Positions 36,140-45,736 of a DNA stretch of 45,781 bases are shown here, in pieces. The notes under the pieces are model-generated. The model searched no databases and was not told the DNA's origin. It saw only the letters and a list, made by a program, of their open reading frames with translations. Position 1 is the stretch's first letter; every line of letters begins with the position of its first letter. Origin of the DNA: Alphaproteobacteria bacterium (GTDB lineage Bacteria; Pseudomonadota; Alphaproteobacteria; CAAHEQ01; UBA3637); NCBI GenBank assembly GCA_017467335.1, contig JAFTSJ010000021.1, forward strand, positions 1 through 45,781, given 5' to 3'. The position numbers were made by a program, and so were the translations under genes.

Positions 36140-36427
36140 ATGCAAACAATTATTTTAACAATTCATATTATTTTAGCTATTTGTATCACGATATTTGTTT
36201 TATTACAACGATCAGAAGGTGGGGCTTTGGGGTCATTGGGCGGGGGCCAAAGTGCTTCCAGCTTGTTTACAGGTCGTCAAGCCGGTAATTTTTTGTCACG
36301 TATGACGGTTTATTTGTTTGTTGGATTTATTGTTACCAGTTTGGCTCTTGTCATCATGTCTGATTCTGCCAATCAGAATGAAAATGCTTCTGTTTTAACG
36401 GAACAGACAGAGACGCCGGCTCAATAA
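36140..36427 (+). CDS. secG: Preprotein translocase subunit SecG
   Basis: Small accessory subunit of the SecYEG channel. The 95-aa product has two membrane segments: about 3-22 (IILTIHIILAICITIFVLLQ) and 55-74 (MTVYLFVGFIVTSLALVIMS), with the conserved RSEGGALGSLGGG loop between. The acidic C-terminus is variable. The ribosome binding site is AAAGGAAGTC. It is upstream of kdsA by 24 bp. Confidence 0.95.
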   Translation: MQTIILTIHIILAICITIFVLLQRSEGGALGSLGGGQSASSLFTGRQAGNFLSRMTVYLFVGFIVTSLALVIMSDSANQNENASVLTEQTETPAQ

Positions 36428-36451
36428 AATTTTTTAGGAAAGGAGTTGTCT

Positions 36452-38630
<2,179 letters not shown>

Positions 38631-38648
38631 AAAGATTTCTTTTTGTCG

Positions 38649-38682
38649 GACGGATTAGTCGTATGACTAATCCGTCTTTTTT
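38649..38682 (+). terminator. Terminator of the secG-kdsA-eno unit
   Basis: A perfect 12-bp stem (GACGGATTAGTC at 38649-38660 with its complement at 38665-38676), a 4-nt loop GTAT and six T. Confidence 0.92.
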
Positions 38683-38704
38683 ATATTTGTTTTTTATAAA
38701 AATA

Positions 38705-38733
38705 TTGACATAATTTTTGTCTTGTGTTAAAAT
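38705..38733 (+). promoter_or_regulatory. Strong promoter of the orphan 236-aa gene
   Basis: Perfect TTGACA (38705-38710), 17-bp spacer, TAAAAT (38728-38733) with an extended TGT directly before it. Confidence 0.7.
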
Positions 38734-38767
38734 ATGCCATCATTAAAATAGTATAAAGGAGAAAATG

Positions 38768-39478
38768 ATGACACGACAACCGTATTCCATGCAAGATTGG
38801 CATAGAGAAATGTTTTTTTATTCTTATGAGGATGGCAAATTTTACACATGGGACAAAATGGCTCGAACGATTGCTCGAAAGTTACTTCAGTTTTCGGGCG
38901 ATGCAGTTGTTACGCCGGTATCGGTTAAGGCTTGGTTACTTGCAAAACATCAAGCAGAACGCATTCCGGGTGGGTATAATCTATTGCTTGCAAATAATCC
39001 GATTCAGAATCTTATGTTGGAATACAGTGAAAAACACTCAATGGAATTGCCGTATTCTTGCATTGTTCAAGATGTGCGTATTGGAGAAAAGGGCGGTTTA
39101 TTGGAAGATCGTATGATTCCGGAAAATTTGCTTTATTTTTTGAGTTGTGTTTCGACAAAGGATATCCAAACAAATAAAGGTACTGTTAAAACATACACCA
39201 TTGATTTTGATAAATATCCAGAAAGTGACCATGCCGAGGATTACATGTTTGTTGAAAGAATGTTAGAACAAAATCATATTAAAGTTGTGCATACGAATAC
39301 TTTGTCTTATGTTCAACCATCATCGTTTAAGGCATTTGAACGGTTATTGGATGAAATTGATACCCGTCTTCATAAAGAAGCCCCTCGAGGATTGGTAATG
39401 TTCGCTGAAAAAGTCACAGGACAAACATCATTAACGTTGCCCCAGTTACGTTCATTGAGAGAATACATTAACAGTTAA
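38768..39478 (+). CDS. Hypothetical orphan protein (236 aa)
   Basis: A soluble product with no signal peptide, membrane segment or recognised domain. The N-terminus is rich in aromatics (WHREMFFYSYEDGKFYTWDKMA) and basic residues; the C-terminus has a helical end (FKAFERLLDEIDTRLHKE, LRSLREYINS). Two ATGs occur at 38765 and 38768; AAGGAG is correctly spaced for 38768. It is monocistronic, with its own consensus promoter and terminator. I can offer no function. An aromatic-rich N-terminal module followed by a VKTYTIDFDKYPE strand might indicate a nucleic-acid- or ligand-binding fold, but that is only a guess. Confidence 0.78.
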   Translation: MTRQPYSMQDWHREMFFYSYEDGKFYTWDKMARTIARKLLQFSGDAVVTPVSVKAWLLAKHQAERIPGGYNLLLANNPIQNLMLEYSEKHSMELPYSCIVQDVRIGEKGGLLEDRMIPENLLYFLSCVSTKDIQTNKGTVKTYTIDFDKYPESDHAEDYMFVERMLEQNHIKVVHTNTLSYVQPSSFKAFERLLDEIDTRLHKEAPRGLVMFAEKVTGQTSLTLPQLRSLREYINS

Positions 39479-39501
39479 TCAATATTTTTTCATATAAACA
39501 G

Positions 39502-39534
39502 CCCGAAAGTTGATATTCAATTTTCGGGTTTTTT
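39502..39534 (+). terminator. Terminator of the orphan gene
   Basis: Stem CCCGAAAGTTGA (39502-39513) with its complement at 39517-39528 (one G-U), 3-nt loop, followed by TTTTTT. Confidence 0.88.
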
Positions 39535-39660
39535 ATCATACAGTTGTATTGAGTTAAAGTTAGATAATCTTTGCAAGTATTTTACACTTGTTGTCATAAT
39601 CAGAAAAGTCGTATTTTTTCATTTGTCAAATATGAATAATATCAGATTCTTTCATAATAC

Positions 39661-39689
39661 AAAAACTCCCCTTGTGTGAACAAGGGGAG
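39661..39689 (-). terminator. Terminator of pgsA
   Basis: A perfect 10-bp stem (CTCCCCTTGT at 39666-39675 with its complement at 39680-39689), 4-nt loop, and a T-run on the minus strand (plus-strand A-run from 39661). Confidence 0.88.
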
Positions 39690-39709
39690 ATTCATGAATT
39701 TGTAACAAG

Positions 39710-40453
39710 TTAATCTTCATCCATGTATTGACGACCGGATTTCCAATAATCATACCCTGTCATAACCGTTAATAAGGCGGCTCCCCATAAAGCAAAATGA
39801 CCAACATAATTAAATACATCCGAAAATTTACCGCTAACCCCCGGTTCGCAAACCATAATCATCGGCAAAGCACACATTTGACAGGCTGTTTTCCATTTTG
39901 CTAAGCGTGTTACAGGACACCCAACTTTAATTTCTGCCAAAAATTCACGTAATCCGGATACTAAAATTTCACGGCACAAGATAACAACAGCCGGAATGAT
40001 ACCATAATCCCCCAACCGATTTGAATAAGCTAACATAATTAAAATAGAACCAATAAGTAATTTATCGGCAATCGGATCCAACACTCGGCCGAAACGGGAT
40101 AATTGATTCAAGTGACGTGCCAAATAACCATCCATATAATCGCTGATACTGGCTAAACCAAATAAAAAGACACCCAGCCAAGCAGCCGTTGCATTATTAA
40201 AGAAAAAAGTGAAGACAATAACAGGAATAATCCAGATACGGAATAATGTCAACATATTAGGGATATTAACCCCTTTATGTAATTTTTTGATTGTTTCAAC
40301 GGCTTTTAACGGTAAATCAACTTGTTCATTTTGTAACAACGATTCGTTTTTTGTTTCAGAAGCCGGCGTTTCATCAAGAACGTTTTTGTCTTCAAAAACT
40401 GTATTATTTTCTTTTTTTTCAATATGTTTTTCTTTTTTTGATTTTGTTGACAT
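39710..40453 (-). CDS. pgsA: CDP-diacylglycerol--glycerol-3-phosphate 3-phosphatidyltransferase
   Basis: Makes phosphatidylglycerol phosphate in the inner membrane. The 247-aa product has the CDP-alcohol phosphotransferase motif DGYLARHLNQLSRFGRVLDPIAD (D-G-x2-A-R-x8-G-x3-D-x3-D) at about 110-132. Four to five membrane segments are visible, starting with LTLFRIWIIPVIVFTFFF. An unusual charged, disordered extension of about 60 residues precedes the membrane part; most PgsA proteins lack it. Alternative internal starts are absent between 1 and about 66 (next Met is MLTLF), so the extension may be real or the true start may be at that Met. It lies 50 bp downstream of uvrC, the usual alphaproteobacterial pairing. 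Confidence 0.93.
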   Translation of the reverse strand: MSTKSKKEKHIEKKENNTVFEDKNVLDETPASETKNESLLQNEQVDLPLKAVETIKKLHKGVNIPNMLTLFRIWIIPVIVFTFFFNNATAAWLGVFLFGLASISDYMDGYLARHLNQLSRFGRVLDPIADKLLIGSILIMLAYSNRLGDYGIIPAVVILCREILVSGLREFLAEIKVGCPVTRLAKWKTACQMCALPMIMVCEPGVSGKFSDVFNYVGHFALWGAALLTVMTGYDYWKSGRQYMDED

Positions 40454-40503
40454 GATTTTTATCCCTGATTTGTTAATAAAAATGCTACTTATGTACTTAT
40501 AGC

Positions 40504-42327
40504 CTAATCGTGATAAAATGTATAGATTTTTTTTGCAATTTTTTTATTTATTCCATCAACACGCATAATCTGTTCCAAAGAAGCACCGGCAATGGCACGA
40601 GGAGAACCGAAATGTCGGAGTAATGCCTTTTTTCGTTTTTCACCGATACCGTCAATTTCCAAAAGTGTTTCATGAAACATATTTCGAGCTCGTTTTGCCC
40701 GATGGGAACCAATTGCAAATCGATGGGCTTCATCACGTAATCGTTGGATTAAGTGTATTAAATCACTTTTGAAATCCAAATAAATCGGTTGATGTGGTTG
40801 ATGACCTAAAAACAATGTTTCTTTGCCGGCATTTCTGTTTTCTCCTTTGGCAACGGCTAGTAATGCAATCGAATGAATATTTAATTCATTCATGATTTCT
40901 TGAACGGCTGATAATTGCCCCTTTCCCCCATCAATTAACATTGCATCAGGTAAATCATTATCAATAAGTCCTCGTTTTAATCGTCTTAACATAACTTCAC
41001 GCATCATACCGAAATCATCATTTGTTTGAGCTATGGAACCATCAATATTGAAACGTCTGTAAAGTTTTTTTTGAAATCCGTCAACACCGGCAACAATCAT
41101 GGCTCCGACAGCAGCCGTTCCTTGAATATGACTGTTATCATACACTTCTACTTTAGTCAGCTGATTTAACCCGAGTAATGTTTTTAACTCATTCCAAACA
41201 GATTGATTGATTTCTTTTTCATTGAGATATGTCTGATAAGATTGTTGTGCGTTTTTCAAAGCCTGATCCATCAATTTTTTGCGTGTTCCCTTAAATGGAC
41301 CGGATGAAACGGTTACTGAATAACCGGCCAAAACACTTAAAGCATTTTCTAGATTTTGTTCAATCGGAACAGAAACATATAATTGCTTTGGCGGAGGTAT
41401 CTTATCATAAATTTGCATTAAACAAGATGATAATACGTCATTGATATTATCTTTATCAATATCAGATAAGAATTGTACCATATTTCCTTCGGCTCGTCCG
41501 CCTCGGTAAAAAAACACCTGTAAACAAGCATTGTGTCCATCTTGATATAAAGCAACAAAATCCGTTTGTTTGATGACAACGGATGAAATTGTTCCCTGAA
41601 TTTGATTTAATGCCAACATCTTATCACGTATAACAGCAGCTTCTTCAAAACGCAATTCTTCTGCTAATTGAGAAATTTGTTCCTGCATTTTTTTTTGAAT
41701 TTGATTGTTTTCTCCTCGCATAAAATCTTTGGCTTGCTGCACGTTATTTAAATAATCCGTTTGAGATATACACGCACAACAAGGACCGGTACACCGTTTG
41801 ATTTGATAAAGTAAACAAGGACGGGATCGATTTTTAAAAGCAATATTATTGCAAGTTCTTAATCCAAAAATTTTTTGTATTTGCGATACGGTTTGTCGAA
41901 CGGCCAAAGCAGAAGAAAACGGTCCGAAATATGTACTGTTTTTATGGCGTTCTCCTCGATAAGACATTAAACGGGGAAAATCATCATGTGTGATAACAAT
42001 ATATGGATAACTTTTATCATCTTTTAACAAAACATTATAAAAGGGTTTGAATTGTTTGATTAAATCATTTTCCAATAAAAAAGCTTCTGTTTCGCCGGCA
42101 GTTTCGATAACGATAACATCTGCTACTTGGGAAACCATTTGTTTTATTCTATTCGAAAGGCGATTGATTTGAACATAATTGGATAATCTGTTTTTTAAAT
42201 TTTTGGCTTTCCCGACATATAAAACACGTCCTTTCTCATCAATCATACGGTAAACACCGGGTCGGTGAGAAATATGTTTTATTTTTTGTTTTAATATATC
42301 TATACCTGTTTTTTTGATAATACCCAT
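40504..42327 (-). CDS. uvrC: Excinuclease ABC subunit UvrC
   Basis: Makes both incisions in nucleotide excision repair. The 607-aa product has the GIY-YIG nuclease (PGVYRMIDEKGRVLYVGKAKNL, about 23-44), a Cys cluster CLLYQIKRCTGPCCAC (about 170-185), the UVR motif (about 212-232, ELRFEEAAVIRDKM), the RNase H-like domain (VEVYDNSHIQGTAAVGAMIV) and two C-terminal HhH motifs (IDGIGEKRKKALLRHFG, VDGINKKIAKKIYTF). The ATG at 42327 has AAAGG only 1 nt upstream, too close for a normal ribosome binding site, but it lies 6 nt from a -10-like box, suggesting a leaderless mRNA. Confidence 0.96.
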   Translation of the reverse strand: MGIIKKTGIDILKQKIKHISHRPGVYRMIDEKGRVLYVGKAKNLKNRLSNYVQINRLSNRIKQMVSQVADVIVIETAGETEAFLLENDLIKQFKPFYNVLLKDDKSYPYIVITHDDFPRLMSYRGERHKNSTYFGPFSSALAVRQTVSQIQKIFGLRTCNNIAFKNRSRPCLLYQIKRCTGPCCACISQTDYLNNVQQAKDFMRGENNQIQKKMQEQISQLAEELRFEEAAVIRDKMLALNQIQGTISSVVIKQTDFVALYQDGHNACLQVFFYRGGRAEGNMVQFLSDIDKDNINDVLSSCLMQIYDKIPPPKQLYVSVPIEQNLENALSVLAGYSVTVSSGPFKGTRKKLMDQALKNAQQSYQTYLNEKEINQSVWNELKTLLGLNQLTKVEVYDNSHIQGTAAVGAMIVAGVDGFQKKLYRRFNIDGSIAQTNDDFGMMREVMLRRLKRGLIDNDLPDAMLIDGGKGQLSAVQEIMNELNIHSIALLAVAKGENRNAGKETLFLGHQPHQPIYLDFKSDLIHLIQRLRDEAHRFAIGSHRAKRARNMFHETLLEIDGIGEKRKKALLRHFGSPRAIAGASLEQIMRVDGINKKIAKKIYTFYHD

Positions 42328-42333
42328 ACCTTT

Positions 42334-42361
42334 ATAATATGGTAATTTGTCAAAAAATCAA
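42334..42361 (-). promoter_or_regulatory. Candidate uvrC promoter, leaderless
   Basis: On the minus strand TTGATT (42356-42361), 16-bp spacer, TATTAT (42334-42339), then 6 nt to the uvrC ATG. Confidence 0.4.
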
Positions 42362-42457
42362 TTATTATTATTAAAAAGTAATAAAAACACAAAAAAAATG
42401 TGTTTGTTTAATAACTGTTAATAAATTTATCGTATAAGAAATCAAAAGGGAAGAAAT

Positions 42458-43981
42458 ATGCGTCAATTATTTATACTTATTTTTTGTTGGATACTAATGG
42501 GAAGTCATGTTGCGTGGAGTGTAACTTCAACGCTTTTGGCTGATACAAAAAACGGGTTAATATTATCGGCATATAATTCGAAATTACAACAACATCCGGC
42601 TTCGTTAACAAAGGTGATGACATTATATTTAACGTTTAACGCCATTGAAAACGGGTTATTGGATATGGATGATTTTTTACCGGTATCGTTACATGCGGCC
42701 AAACAGCCGGCTTCAAAGTTGTATTTGAAAGCAGGGGAAACAATACGGGTTAAAGACGCTATTAACGCATTGATTGTGAAATCAGCCAACGATGCGGCTG
42801 TTGTTTTGGCGGAAGCTCTTGCCCCCAGCGAAGTTGATTTTGCCAAAATGATGACACAAGTCGCTCAAAAACTCGGTATGAAAGATACGAAATTTCAAAA
42901 TGCGTCCGGCTTGCATCATCCGGAGCAGGTAACAACGGCTCGAGATATGGCTTTATTAACAATTGCCTTAATCAATCATTTTCCAACTTATTACAATATG
43001 TTTGATATGAAACAATTTACATATAAGGGAAAAGTTTATCAATCTCACAATTACGTTACCCGTTACTATAAAGGGGCGGAAGGGTTAAAAACCGGTTATA
43101 TTTCAGCGGTCGGATTTAATATTATATCAACAGCAAAACGAGGCGATTCACGTTTGGTAACGGTTGTTATCGGACATAAAACATCAAAACAGCGGGATAG
43201 ACAAGCTGTTCGATTGTTGGATAAAGGATTTTCGATGTTAAAAAATCAAAAATCCGTTTTGAAAAAATTGAAAAAGAAAGGGCAGGAATTGGACGTTCAG
43301 TTGGTTGCCTCTAAACCAAATATGAATATGCAAATAAAAGCAATGGAAACACGTTTGGCGTTTGTCCGCCGAATGACAGATAATCTTCAAAGTATGCAAT
43401 TAGCAAAATTGGAACAGACAGGACAGTTGAATAAATTATCTCCAACGCCATTATCGGTATCTGAAATTCAACAAGGAGATAATGATGAAACACGGTCTAA
43501 TATCCATTTAGCACTCAATCATGTTTCTTTTGTATCATCATTTGATGTATCCCCCTTGGAACAAGAAAATACAGTCGATAATCATACTAATTTATCGGCA
43601 ACATCTGATTATTCAGATGTGATTGTATTAAATGATAAAAAATCAGAAACAGATTATGTGAAAACGGCTCATGCAATGGTGGACGAATCGGTCCATACAA
43701 CACAACAACTATCTGCATCATCTGATACAATGGGTATGCGTCGTCCGTCTTGGGGTGTTCAAGTGGGGGCTTTTTCGCAAAAATCAGCCGCTCAAAAGCA
43801 GGCGGAAAAGGCATATAATATTGTTAAAGGGGCGGATAAATTTGTCAAGGTTACAAAAAATGATAAATTTTATCGTTCTCGCATATATGGTTTTAAAACG
43901 AAAAAAGATGCAAATATGGCTTGTCGACGTTTAAAATCAAAAAAGATGAATTGTATGACATTACAACCGATTTCTTTATAA
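42458..43981 (+). CDS. D-alanyl-D-alanine carboxypeptidase with C-terminal SPOR domain
   Basis: Penicillin-binding protein of the PBP5/6 (DacA/DacD) type, trimming stem peptides in the periplasm. The 507-aa product has a signal peptide (about 1-21), the S49-L-T-K52 nucleophile motif, S109-A-N111, and K211-T-G213. An acidic linker (about 300-425) leads to a C-terminal SPOR domain (about 430-505: WGVQVGAFSQKSAAQKQAEK, FYRSRIYGFKTKKDA) that binds denuded glycan at division sites. The fusion suggests septal targeting. The usual C-terminal amphipathic membrane anchor of DacA is absent, replaced by SPOR. The ribosome binding site is AAGGGAAGAAAT. Confidence 0.94.
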   Translation: MRQLFILIFCWILMGSHVAWSVTSTLLADTKNGLILSAYNSKLQQHPASLTKVMTLYLTFNAIENGLLDMDDFLPVSLHAAKQPASKLYLKAGETIRVKDAINALIVKSANDAAVVLAEALAPSEVDFAKMMTQVAQKLGMKDTKFQNASGLHHPEQVTTARDMALLTIALINHFPTYYNMFDMKQFTYKGKVYQSHNYVTRYYKGAEGLKTGYISAVGFNIISTAKRGDSRLVTVVIGHKTSKQRDRQAVRLLDKGFSMLKNQKSVLKKLKKKGQELDVQLVASKPNMNMQIKAMETRLAFVRRMTDNLQSMQLAKLEQTGQLNKLSPTPLSVSEIQQGDNDETRSNIHLALNHVSFVSSFDVSPLEQENTVDNHTNLSATSDYSDVIVLNDKKSETDYVKTAHAMVDESVHTTQQLSASSDTMGMRRPSWGVQVGAFSQKSAAQKQAEKAYNIVKGADKFVKVTKNDKFYRSRIYGFKTKKDANMACRRLKSKKMNCMTLQPISL

Positions 43982-44380
43982 AAAATATAATAAAATTTTG
44001 TTTTTGTAATGTAGGGTATTTTTGTATTTTACAATAAGTATGCTATTGAAATATTTGTTCATTTTGTTGCATTGTTTTTATATTGAAAATTAAAATTTTT
44101 CCTTATTTTTGTGTTTTTGACTTAAAAACGACCATTTCAAACATTTTTATTTTGTTTGTTTGTAGGTTATTGATAAAATTATTATATAATAAAATCAATG
44201 CGTTATTTTTGTAAGTGTCGCAAAAAAACCAAGGTTAGATTACAACATAAATTATGGGGGGTAAAAAACTTCTCATCTCGAAAGAGTAACGATACAAAAG
44301 TATTAAAACTTATAATTATTCATTCGGGGAATAGAATAGTTTAAACTTTCGGGTTAATAATTTAACAAAGGAGAAATACA
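43982..44380. other. 399-bp AT-rich intergenic region upstream of the first pilin
   Basis: No ORF with an acceptable start and ribosome binding site was found. It holds a TATAAT (44311-44316) without a convincing -35, and a CTTTCGGGT element (44346-44354) 26 nt before the pilin ATG that is also present at the other pilin. No clear terminator follows the carboxypeptidase. Confidence 0.6.
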
Positions 44381-44857
44381 ATGAAAAGAACAAATGAATC
44401 AGGCCGTTCAATGGTTGAAATGTTAGGCGTATTGGCCATTATCGGTGTATTATCAATCGGTGGTATTGCCGGTTATACAATGGCTATGAACCGTTATCGT
44501 GCAAATGAAGTTGTTGATGCTGTTAACAAATATGCTGTTATCGCCTACACGGCTTGTCAAACAGCCAAAACAATGCGTGGTACAACTACATGTGCAGTAG
44601 GTACAGATTACCCGACATATGACAATTCTGGTTTGACATCGATTGCTACATTAGCTGGTGGTAGTGTAGTTTCTAAGATTGGTGCCGAGGCAGATGGTTC
44701 TGTTACATTTGGTACGCAAACAACAGCCGGTGAACGGGATAGTTATACATCAATTGATGTTGCATTCACAAACGCAGATATCTGTAAAGCCGCTGCTTCA
44801 ACAGCTGGTACTGTTTGTACTGATAACAAATTCACATACACAGTACGTAACAGCTAA
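44381..44857 (+). CDS. Type IV prepilin-like protein, copy 1
   Basis: A 158-aa product with the class III signal: MKRTNESG then RSMVEMLGVLAIIGVLSIGG. By alignment to prepilins, cleavage follows G8 and E13 is the +5 Glu; the +1 residue is Arg, whereas Phe or Met is usual. The hydrophobic helix runs to about residue 36. Four Cys lie at 59, 71, 135 and 146, suggesting two disulfides. The ribosome binding site AAAGGAG (44367-44373) is well placed. It is nearly identical to copy 2 over the first 58 residues and similar at the end, but the centre (about 85-125) differs. No pilus assembly genes are in the window. It may be a minor pilin, a pseudopilin or a shed fibre. Confidence 0.85.
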   Translation: MKRTNESGRSMVEMLGVLAIIGVLSIGGIAGYTMAMNRYRANEVVDAVNKYAVIAYTACQTAKTMRGTTTCAVGTDYPTYDNSGLTSIATLAGGSVVSKIGAEADGSVTFGTQTTAGERDSYTSIDVAFTNADICKAAASTAGTVCTDNKFTYTVRNS

Positions 44858-44874
44858 TCGCTAGCAAGTACACT

Positions 44875-44919
44875 CGATAAAAAGGGATAAATTCGCAAGG
44901 ATTTATCCTTTTTTTATCG
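44875..44919 (+). terminator. Terminator of pilin copy 1
   Basis: Stem built on GGATAAAT (44885-44892) with ATTTATCC (44901-44908), extended by A/T tracts and CGAT/ATCG at the base, T-run inside the 3' arm. An outer AAGTACAC (44866-44873) pairs with GTGTACTT (44926-44933). The same hairpin lies, inverted, behind copy 2. Confidence 0.85.
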
Positions 44920-44937
44920 CCCAGCGTGTACTTATTG

Positions 44938-45200
44938 TCATGCCGAACACTCCCCCCCTTCTCGTCATGCTGAACTTGTTTCAGCATCTCATCGAGTTAT
45001 GGCAAGGTGCTATATCGTTAAAAGACCCACTCTTTTACCATCATGCTGAACTTGTTTCAGCATCTCATCAAGTTATGGCAAGGTGCTATATCATCAAAAG
45101 ACCCTGAACCAAGTTCAGGGTGACGGTGGGATGGACAGAGTACCGTGTCGTTCAAAGATCCACTCACTTTTCGTCATGCTGAAATAAATTCAGTATAACG
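44938..45200. repeat. Block of dispersed palindromic repeats between the two pilins
   Basis: Two direct copies of a 64-bp unit lie at 44965-45028 and 45041-45104 (period 76), differing at about four positions. Each contains a hairpin, ATGCTGAA-CTTGT-TTCAGCAT. Degenerate copies follow: CCCTGAAC-CAA-GTTCAGGG (45102-45120) and GTCATGCTGAAATAAATTCAG (about 45173-45192, given in part), and GTCATGCCGAACAC (44938-44950). This TCATGCTGAAC-type motif is a widespread intergenic palindromic repeat class in bacteria. No ORF. Confidence 0.85.
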
Positions 45201-45213
45201 ATATAAATGAGCC

Positions 45214-45256
45214 ATAAAAAAAGGATAAATCCTTGCGAATTTATCCCTTTTTATCG
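45214..45256 (-). terminator. Terminator of pilin copy 2
   Basis: AAGGATAAAT (45221-45230) pairs with ATTTATCC (45239-45246) and flanking A/T tracts; the loop is CCTTGCGA. It is the reverse complement of the copy 1 terminator with very few changes. Confidence 0.85.
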
Positions 45257-45274
45257 AGTGTTTTTTTCTAACAA

Positions 45275-45736
45275 TTAGCTGTTACGTACTCTGTATGTGA
45301 ATGAATTACCTGCACATGTTGTACCAGCTGTTGAAGCAGCAGCTTTACAGATATCTTCATTTGCAAAGTTGATGACAACTTCTGTGTAGGAGTTACGATT
45401 ACCAGCTGTTCCCATATCTTCAAATGAAGCATCCCCAATAGACGTAACGGCATCACCACCACCTAAGACTGAAGTCGGTGTTAAACCGGAATTGTCATAT
45501 GTTGGGAAGTCTGTACCAGCTGTACAATCAGCAACACCACGCATTGTCATAGCCGTACGGCAAGCTGTGTAAGCGATAACAGCGTATTTGTTAACAGAGT
45601 CAATAACTTCGTTTGCACGATAACGGTTCATAGCCATTGTATAACCGGCAATACCACCGATTGATAATACACCGATAATGGCTAATACACCTAACATTTC
45701 AACCATTGAACGGCCTGATTCATTTGTTCTTTTCAT
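45275..45736 (-). CDS. Type IV prepilin-like protein, copy 2
   Basis: A 153-aa product, convergent with copy 1. The first 44 residues are identical and only scattered changes follow up to residue 60; the ends DICKAAASTAGT and VRNS are shared. The centre (about 84-120) differs in length and sequence. Cys at 59, 71, 130 and 141 match copy 1. The ATG follows AAGAGAAAGGACAAAACA, and ACCCGAAAG (45766-45774) upstream matches the CTTTCGGGT element of copy 1. Over the first 150 bp the DNA differs at only a handful of positions, so the duplication is recent or maintained by gene conversion. Confidence 0.85.
   Translation of the reverse strand: MKRTNESGRSMVEMLGVLAIIGVLSIGGIAGYTMAMNRYRANEVIDSVNKYAVIAYTACRTAMTMRGVADCTAGTDFPTYDNSGLTPTSVLGGGDAVTSIGDASFEDMGTAGNRNSYTEVVINFANEDICKAAASTAGTTCAGNSFTYRVRNS

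Noticed and set aside
39535..39660. Possible small RNA or tRNA between two terminators
   Set aside because: No cloverleaf, no promoter and no stable stem could be traced; left unannotated.
44965..45104. Direct repeats resembling a CRISPR-like array
   Set aside because: Only two good copies, 64 bp long, with a 12-bp gap and an internal palindrome typical of dispersed intergenic elements; no spacers of uniform length and no cas genes.
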